A stretch of DNA of 9,063 nucleotides from F23-D06 sp045130275. GTDB lineage: Bacteria > Bacteroidota > Bacteroidia > Bacteroidales > WCHB1-69. The stretch covers positions 1 through 9,063 of the forward strand of contig JBGUPL010000045.1 in NCBI GenBank assembly GCA_045130275.1. The letters are read 5' to 3'. Below are positions 5,049 through 9,063 of this stretch, in pieces. Numbering within the stretch: the stretch's first letter is position 1; each line of letters starts with the position of its first letter. A model generated the notes under the pieces. The model was not told the origin of the DNA, made no database searches, and saw nothing but the letters and a program-made list of their open reading frames with translations. The translations under genes and the position numbers were made by a program.

Positions 5049-6413
5049 ATGAACAACATCATCAAATTAACCCTCCTGCTTCTGCTCCCATTTAGCTTTG
5101 TTTGGGCACAGGAGGTTCCCAACACCCTCACGCCGGAGCAGAAAGCATACGAGCTTTCGCTGATATGGAGGGAGATGTCATACAATTTCGACAACATGAA
5201 CCATTGTTCGGAGTTGGACATGGACAGTCTCTACCGTGCTTTTGTGCCAGTGGTGATGGCCACGGAGGATGATTTCGAGTATAGCAAAGCGGTGATTCGC
5301 TATCTGGCGCACTTCCGCAACAGCCACACTTTTGTAGTGGATTCCCCAAGCTGGGTGGACTCGCTTGCACAGCTGCCCATCCGCACGGAGTACAAGGACG
5401 GCAAAATCCTGCTGGCCAATTTCACATCCCAATATGCGGACAAGATGCACATCGGCGATGAACTTGTCAGCATCAACGGAATGAGCGCGGTGAAGTATAT
5501 GGAAACGAATTGTCTGCCGTATGTTCCAGCTACCAACGACACCGATCGATGGCGGAAAGCCATGTCCAACATGGGGATTTGGACGGTGCATCCTTACGGC
5601 ACAATGTTCGATTTGGAGCTGAGAGGGACTACCGCCTACCGTTTGCGAATACCTGCGGATTTGATGTTAGGTGACAATGCAATCGATTGGGTGGCAAAAG
5701 ATTACAATCGTAACAAGGATAACTTGTGTTATATTGACTCGTTGTCGGGAACAGGTTATCTGCGCATCACGGACTGTTTTGAGAAAGGTCGGGATTTCTT
5801 CAGGCAACATAAAGAAGTGCTTTCCGTGTGCCGTCGTGTCATTTTGGATTTGTCGCATAACAGCGGCGGTCAATCCGTGAACACGGATGATGTGGTCGGT
5901 TTTCTGGCGAAAGTCGATTCGTTGTCATCGGAAACCATCCTCTCCAAGATGAACATCGCCTATATGAAGGCGCAAGCCGGCTACCGCTGCGTCGAGGGCA
6001 GCGACCCCGACGATTATTTGTGCCAGATGAAGAACGGCACTTATTTCTACACCCTTCCGGCAACGAGATATGCCAATCCGTATTATCCGAACAACTTCAA
6101 AGGCGAAGTGATCGTGATTCAAGGCAACAGCACCGCTTCCGCAGCCGAATGGATAGTGGCACGGCTGCGACAGGACAAAAGCATCCGTTTCTTCGGTGAG
6201 CGGACAGCAGGAGCCACGGGCAACCCGTATCAGCTCAACCTGCCCTCGGGTTTGATCGTGCGCTTCAACACCTGGCGCACTTTTGCCCCCGACGGAATAG
6301 AAACCTCCTACGGCATGGACCCCGATGTACAAGTGGACTTCTCCGACTGCTACAAAGCCACTGAGCCGGAGGAGCTGTTCCGGAGGGTTGTGGCGACTAT
6401 AGGGGATAGGTAG
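5049..6413 (+). CDS. Secreted S41-family serine peptidase
   Basis: The product is 454 aa with a signal peptide (1-20, cut after V-W-A). Its features follow the S41 (C-terminal-processing/tricorn-like) peptidases. FRNSHTFVV (89-97) probably carries the catalytic His93. HIGDELVSINGMSAV (134-148) is a PDZ-like segment. VILDLSHNSGGQSV (264-277) is the D-L-R-x-N-x-G-G motif with Ser in place of Arg. VIVIQGNSTASAAEWIV (354-370) carries the probable nucleophile Ser364. FFGERTAGATGNPYQLNLPSG (381-401) is the oxyanion/substrate loop; Ala replaces the Lys of CtpA-type enzymes, so a Ser/His arrangement is more likely than Ser/Lys. The role is probably peptide cleavage in the periplasm or at the surface; the substrate is unknown. 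It shares its leader and signal-peptide DNA with the 429 gene. The gene stands alone; no clear terminator follows. Confidence 0.92.
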   Translation: MNNIIKLTLLLLLPFSFVWAQEVPNTLTPEQKAYELSLIWREMSYNFDNMNHCSELDMDSLYRAFVPVVMATEDDFEYSKAVIRYLAHFRNSHTFVVDSPSWVDSLAQLPIRTEYKDGKILLANFTSQYADKMHIGDELVSINGMSAVKYMETNCLPYVPATNDTDRWRKAMSNMGIWTVHPYGTMFDLELRGTTAYRLRIPADLMLGDNAIDWVAKDYNRNKDNLCYIDSLSGTGYLRITDCFEKGRDFFRQHKEVLSVCRRVILDLSHNSGGQSVNTDDVVGFLAKVDSLSSETILSKMNIAYMKAQAGYRCVEGSDPDDYLCQMKNGTYFYTLPATRYANPYYPNNFKGEVIVIQGNSTASAAEWIVARLRQDKSIRFFGERTAGATGNPYQLNLPSGLIVRFNTWRTFAPDGIETSYGMDPDVQVDFSDCYKATEPEELFRRVVATIGDR

Positions 6414-6478
6414 GGACGCGAAATTACGACCCATCAAAATCCGTTGGAGCCTTCTTTGAATTTTTGCAATGGAATTGT

Positions 6479-6509
6479 ATTGAACAATTCAAAAAATTGT
6501 ATATCTTTG
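6479..6509 (+). promoter_or_regulatory. Bacteroidota-type promoter for the toxin-antitoxin pair
   Basis: The -7 element TATCTTTG (6502-6509) matches TAnnTTTG. ATTG at 6479-6482 stands for the -33 TTTG with a 19-base spacer. Transcription starting about 7 bases downstream would leave a leader of about 15 nt before the ATG at 6532. It is the best-formed promoter in the window. AATTGTAT...ACAATTC around 6474-6490 forms a short inverted repeat that could be an operator. Confidence 0.6.
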
Positions 6510-6531
6510 CGACAGAAAATAAAATAGAAAA

Positions 6532-6753
6532 ATGGCAAAAGATTATTCTGCAGAAGACATTAAGAAACAGGAGGTTAACGAGCCTCAAGCTCAGTACAAT
6601 GCCTCTCCTTGCAGTGATTTCCGCACAGTCGATGAAAACGAACTGGCGGGATGCATCACGCTCGAGGAGTGGGAATCCGAACTGACGACAATTATCCATG
6701 AACACTATCAATCCAACCATGAAAGTCATAGTCAGTCCCATTGTAAGAATTAA
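6532..6753 (+). CDS. Small acidic protein, probable antitoxin
   Basis: The product is 73 aa with no signal peptide. The N-terminal half is polar and probably disordered (Asp/Glu/Lys/Gln-rich). It is followed by DENELAGCITLEEWESELTT (34-53), an I-T-x-E-E-x-x-x-x-L helix, and H-E-H-Y, after which the chain ends in a His/Ser-rich tail. Short proteins ending in this way often precede RelE/ParE-type toxin genes in Bacteroidota, which is why I call it an antitoxin. I see no recognised DNA-binding domain. Its last 35 bases overlap the downstream gene in another frame, an arrangement that suggests translational coupling. The start at 6532 is supported by the promoter just upstream. Confidence 0.6.
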   Translation: MAKDYSAEDIKKQEVNEPQAQYNASPCSDFRTVDENELAGCITLEEWESELTTIIHEHYQSNHESHSQSHCKN

Positions 6754-7027
6754 AATCAACGAATTCTATAAAGCCGCCATGCAGAATCATCCGTCTCTCA
6801 GTGAAGAGACTGTATTGAAAAAAGCGAACCGAATGTTCAAAGGTTTGCAAGTTCTAAGCATGACTCAAGGATTTCCGGAAGCAAGGTTAAACCAAGAATG
6901 GGGAGCTCATGGTTGGCGTGAATTGGTGATAGAAGATTTTCACTTCGCATTCGAAGTGGTTGACAACGTTGACGGTGAGCGAATTGTAGTCGTTCGTGAT
7001 GCCATACACAGTTTGCTGCACCATTGA
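6719..7027 (+). CDS. Probable RelE/ParE-superfamily toxin
   Basis: The product is 102 aa from the ATG at 6719. An alternative in-frame ATG at 6698 would add seven residues (MNTINPT) before the MKVIVSP strand typical of this fold, so 6719 is preferred. The order of elements fits ParE/RelE: beta strand KVIVSPIVR, two helices (10-23 and about 27-48), then strands WRELVIEDFHFAFEV (66-80) and ERIVVVRDAIHSL (87-99). Toxins of this superfamily act as ribosome-dependent mRNA endonucleases (RelE) or gyrase inhibitors (ParE); the sequence alone does not tell which. It overlaps the preceding gene, with which it forms an operon. Without a family search, the assignment rests on fold pattern and context. 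Confidence 0.6.
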   Translation: MKVIVSPIVRIKINEFYKAAMQNHPSLSEETVLKKANRMFKGLQVLSMTQGFPEARLNQEWGAHGWRELVIEDFHFAFEVVDNVDGERIVVVRDAIHSLLHH

Positions 7028-7030
7028 ACT

Positions 7031-7050
7031 TGCAGGCCTTTAGGTCTGCA
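7031..7050 (+). repeat. Hairpin TGCAGGCC-TTTA-GGTCTGCA
   Basis: This is an 8-bp stem with one G-T pair and a TTTA loop, four bases after the toxin stop. It lacks a T-run, so it is a possible weak terminator or an interspersed palindrome. The rest of the 92-base gap to the sigma gene shows no clear promoter. Confidence 0.6.
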
Positions 7051-7119
7051 GGGCTTGGTAGAATTCTGTAAGGATTTTCGGGCGGTGTTGTCTAACGTCA
7101 TAAAATCCCAAACGGTCAG

Positions 7120-7614
7120 ATGAAAAGTGCCAAAGAAAAGCAATTTGAGGAACTGGTGAAACAGTACAAGCGGACGATCTACTCCGTCTGTTACATGTTC
7201 TCCCGCGACAAAGAGGAAATCAACGACCTCTTTCAGGAGATTCTGGTGCGGCTGTGGCTGGGCTTCGACCAGTTCGAGCAACGCAGCAGCTTGAGTACGT
7301 GGGTCTATCGTATTGCGCTCAACACCGCCATCAACAGCGACAAACGGGCAAAACGCCGTCCGCAGACCGTGCCGCTCAGCACCGACATCGACCCCTACGA
7401 TCCGCAGGACTCTTCATTCGAGCAGGTCCGTCAGCTCTATGCGCTCATCAACCAGCTGGATGTCATGGACCGCGGACTCGTGCTGCTGTGGTTAGAGGGC
7501 ATCGGTTACGACGAAATTGCGGCCATTATGGGCATCACGGTTGCCAATGTCGGCATAAAACTGCACCGTATCAAGGAAAAATTGGTTCAGAAATCGAAAT
7601 CCGTCACCCATTAA
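7120..7614 (+). CDS. ECF-type RNA polymerase sigma factor
   Basis: The product is 164 aa, a normal length for an ECF sigma-70 factor. Region 2 spans about residues 8-78: EINDLFQEILVRLW (33-46) is the core-binding helix and SSLSTWVYRIALNTAI (56-71) is the -10-recognition helix. An acidic linker (86-100) leads to region 4 (about 104-156). There, YDEIAAIMGITVANVGIKLH (130-149) is the helix-turn-helix that reads the -35 element. Region 3 is absent, as expected for this class. The next gene starts 12 bases after the stop, so the two are very likely co-transcribed. The membrane protein encoded there is a candidate regulator of sigma activity. The promoter of this operon was not identified. Confidence 0.93.
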   Translation: MKSAKEKQFEELVKQYKRTIYSVCYMFSRDKEEINDLFQEILVRLWLGFDQFEQRSSLSTWVYRIALNTAINSDKRAKRRPQTVPLSTDIDPYDPQDSSFEQVRQLYALINQLDVMDRGLVLLWLEGIGYDEIAAIMGITVANVGIKLHRIKEKLVQKSKSVTH

Positions 7615-7626
7615 TTCTTTACCATT

Positions 7627-8583
7627 ATGACAACAGAAAATCAAAACCAAGAAATGGAGCTGGATGACTTGAAGGTGCAGTATCAGTCGCTCCAGGAGAA
7701 GTTCAACCAGCAAGAAATCGTCAACAACGACTTGATTCACGAGATTTTGCATACAAAAATCACAGGATTCAGGCGTCGCAATATGGAGATTATGCTTACC
7801 TACGGATTGTTAGCCGCCGCAGTCTGTTGGAGCTGGTATCGTTTTGATCTCCGTTTGTTCTTCATGGTCATGTCCGTATTGCTTTTCGCCTTAATCGGGT
7901 TGTTTGAATGGCTGAGCTGCCGGAAAGTGCTGAAAATCAATACAGAAGATTCAGATATTCAATCATTCGTTTGGAAAATGGAGTGCATACGCACAAGATT
8001 CTCCATCGTATGGATGACCGGGGTCTTTGCCTTGTGCTTGTGGCTGATATGGTTCCTCTGCGAGATTGACTATCGTCGGGAAATAGCTATTTCATACGTA
8101 CCTTTGGCGTTCATCCTGATCTTATCCATTATCTTGATAATATGCAACATGGACCGCCTTGTCAAGATGAGTGACGAACTTTTGGCGCAGACTTTGCGAT
8201 TGAACGGAAGCACCGTCGCCATAACATCAGATTACCATCGCAGTGGCGCATATTGGACGGGTATCGCCTTTCTTGCATTGAATCTTTTCGGGCTTTTCCT
8301 CAAGTTAGGGCATTTGCCTTTTGGCAACCTTACTATTATGGTGGCAGGTGTTACAGGATTAGTGTTTGTGCTGTTGACGGGGCGCCATCTTGTGCGGGTT
8401 GTCCCTGATGAGCGATTAATCATCCGAATGGTAGAGGTTGGATGTATGATTCTTGTCGTTAGTTTAGAATTTAGGATGTTCCATTTTCCTCTGTCAAACC
8501 TCCTTGCTCTGGTCGGTTTGTCGCTCCTCCTCGTCGCTTTCCTCGTCCGGCTGCTGAAGTCGTGGCAGGGGAAAAGACAATAA
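7627..8583 (+). CDS. Polytopic membrane protein partner of the ECF sigma factor (possible anti-sigma)
   Basis: The product is 318 aa. An N-terminal soluble helix (residues 8-50; MELDDLKVQYQSLQEKFNQQ, then an IVNNDLIHEIL stretch and an Arg-rich stop) has heptad-like spacing and should lie in the cytoplasm. About eight hydrophobic segments follow, near 53-71, 77-97, 125-146, 154-174, 208-227, 233-251, 267-281 and 289-309. The last few residues are basic. I recognise no enzyme motif. It starts 12 bases after the sigma gene. Small membrane proteins with a similar LDDLK-x-x-x-Q-x-L-x-x-K N-terminal helix commonly follow ECF sigma genes in Bacteroidota, so sequestration of sigma by this helix is a reasonable inference. 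It is not a classical zinc-binding (ZAS) anti-sigma factor: the HxxxCxxC motif is absent. Confidence 0.85.
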   Translation: MTTENQNQEMELDDLKVQYQSLQEKFNQQEIVNNDLIHEILHTKITGFRRRNMEIMLTYGLLAAAVCWSWYRFDLRLFFMVMSVLLFALIGLFEWLSCRKVLKINTEDSDIQSFVWKMECIRTRFSIVWMTGVFALCLWLIWFLCEIDYRREIAISYVPLAFILILSIILIICNMDRLVKMSDELLAQTLRLNGSTVAITSDYHRSGAYWTGIAFLALNLFGLFLKLGHLPFGNLTIMVAGVTGLVFVLLTGRHLVRVVPDERLIIRMVEVGCMILVVSLEFRMFHFPLSNLLALVGLSLLLVAFLVRLLKSWQGKRQ

Positions 8584-8638
8584 TAAACCTGTTAAAAATC
8601 CGTTCAACATACCAATCTGTTCATCAAGCCCCGCTAAT

Positions 8639-9010
8639 ATGAAAAAACCGACCTTGACCATCCTTATGCTCTATTTGTTCACGTTCGGCAGTTTCGCGCA
8701 GACACCAGAGTGGACGGAATACTGCCAGATTCGGGATGACATCAACCATAACGATTACCCACCCGAAATCGCTTACGGGATGTATTGCAAGATGGACTCC
8801 ATCTATAATGGAATCCCGTATTTCACCGATTTGTACAATTTTTTGTCAACCGCCGTGGCGTGCAACGAGCAGGAGAAAACCAAGGAGCTGGCATTCCGCA
8901 TTGTCAGATGGAAATGCTGGGACAGCCGTTTCTTCAACCAGCCCAAGTTGGAGGCGGTCAAACAGATGGACTTTTGGCCGAATATGGATTCCCTACTTGG
9001 GAGAAAGTGA
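8639..9010 (+). CDS. Secreted DUF6624-like protein, 5' part before an apparent frameshift
   Basis: The open frame encodes 123 aa with a signal peptide (1-20, cut near S-F-A-Q). The region 21-110 is Tyr/Trp/Cys-rich and probably helical. Near residue 110 (about base 8971) the frame turns into WPNMDSLLGRK and stops. From the same point, the frame one base back reads a convincing continuation (see the next entry). A single missing base within GACTTTTGG would explain both. This could be a true frameshift mutation, making it a pseudogene, or a sequencing error. The gene lies 55 bases after the membrane protein and could belong to the sigma operon; no promoter was seen between them. The start is set by the signal peptide. 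Confidence 0.7.
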   Translation: MKKPTLTILMLYLFTFGSFAQTPEWTEYCQIRDDINHNDYPPEIAYGMYCKMDSIYNGIPYFTDLYNFLSTAVACNEQEKTKELAFRIVRWKCWDSRFFNQPKLEAVKQMDFWPNMDSLLGRK

Positions 9011-9063
9011 GCTATGATTACGCCCTTTGCGCATGGCTGGTCGCGCAGCATGCCGACTCGGCC
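8971..9063 (+). pseudogene. Out-of-frame continuation with DUF6624-like motif (partial)
   Basis: In the frame of codons beginning at 8971 the sequence reads LLAEYGFPTWEKV, later ALCAWLVAQHADSA, and is open to the window edge. A Y-G-F/W-P-T motif, then A-x-W-L-V-x-Q-H-A-D, is the pattern I associate with DUF6624 proteins of Bacteroidota. It has no start of its own and joins naturally to the 8639 frame if one base (for example a C after 8971) is restored. Confidence 0.55.

Noticed and set aside
5925..6437. Minus-strand open frame opposite the S41 peptidase
   Set aside because: It overlaps the catalytic serine region of a convincing S41 gene and has no independent support.
8963..8980. Programmed -1 ribosomal frameshifting in the DUF6624-like gene
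   Set aside because: No X-XXY-YYZ slippery heptamer is in the correct register at the shift point and no strong stem follows; a lost base is simpler.

Overview
The window looks like a chromosomal stretch from a member of the Bacteroidales (Bacteroidota). Start codons follow A-rich stretches rather than strong Shine-Dalgarno sequences, and several upstream regions carry the TAnnTTTG -7 element used by the Bacteroidota primary sigma factor. The gene content also fits: secreted proteins of the formylglycine-generating-enzyme (FGE) fold, a membrane LytTR regulator, an ECF sigma factor, an S41 peptidase and a DUF6624-like protein. No rRNA, tRNA, CRISPR array, transposase or phage gene was found. 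The exact genus cannot be read from the sequence.

Layout. Bases 2-142 are the 3' end of an unrecognised gene. Bases 143-2893 form a patchwork of secreted proteins: a 297-aa exported protein with a DUF3108/TapB-like C-terminus (429-1322), an FGE-fold protein lacking its middle (1432-1911) and a full-length FGE-fold protein (2060-2893). Two orphan FGE C-terminal tails lie in the gaps (161-205 and 1341-1382), so this looks like an eroded or recombined array of FGE-family genes. A convergent gene (2983-4074, minus strand) encodes a four-TM LytTR regulator with an extra C-terminal winged helix. A 407-bp intergenic region separates it from a divergent lipocalin-like lipoprotein (4482-4880). That region contains paired GAGGGAA-type half-sites with 21-bp spacing, the geometry expected for LytTR operators. 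Next come an S41 peptidase (5049-6413), a probable RelE/ParE-type toxin-antitoxin pair (6532-7027) with a good promoter, an ECF sigma factor with a co-transcribed eight-TM partner (7120-8583), and a DUF6624-like secreted protein (8639 to the window edge) that appears frameshifted.

Connections between genes. The leader and signal-peptide region of the 429 gene is repeated in front of the S41 peptidase, although the mature proteins are unrelated. The two FGE genes share a similar signal-peptide start. This suggests leader or signal-peptide cassettes recombined with different bodies. Small hairpin repeats sit in most gaps. The most testable regulatory proposal is that the membrane LytTR protein controls itself and the divergent lipoprotein through the GAGGGAA sites. 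The second is that the eight-TM protein controls the ECF sigma factor encoded just upstream of it.
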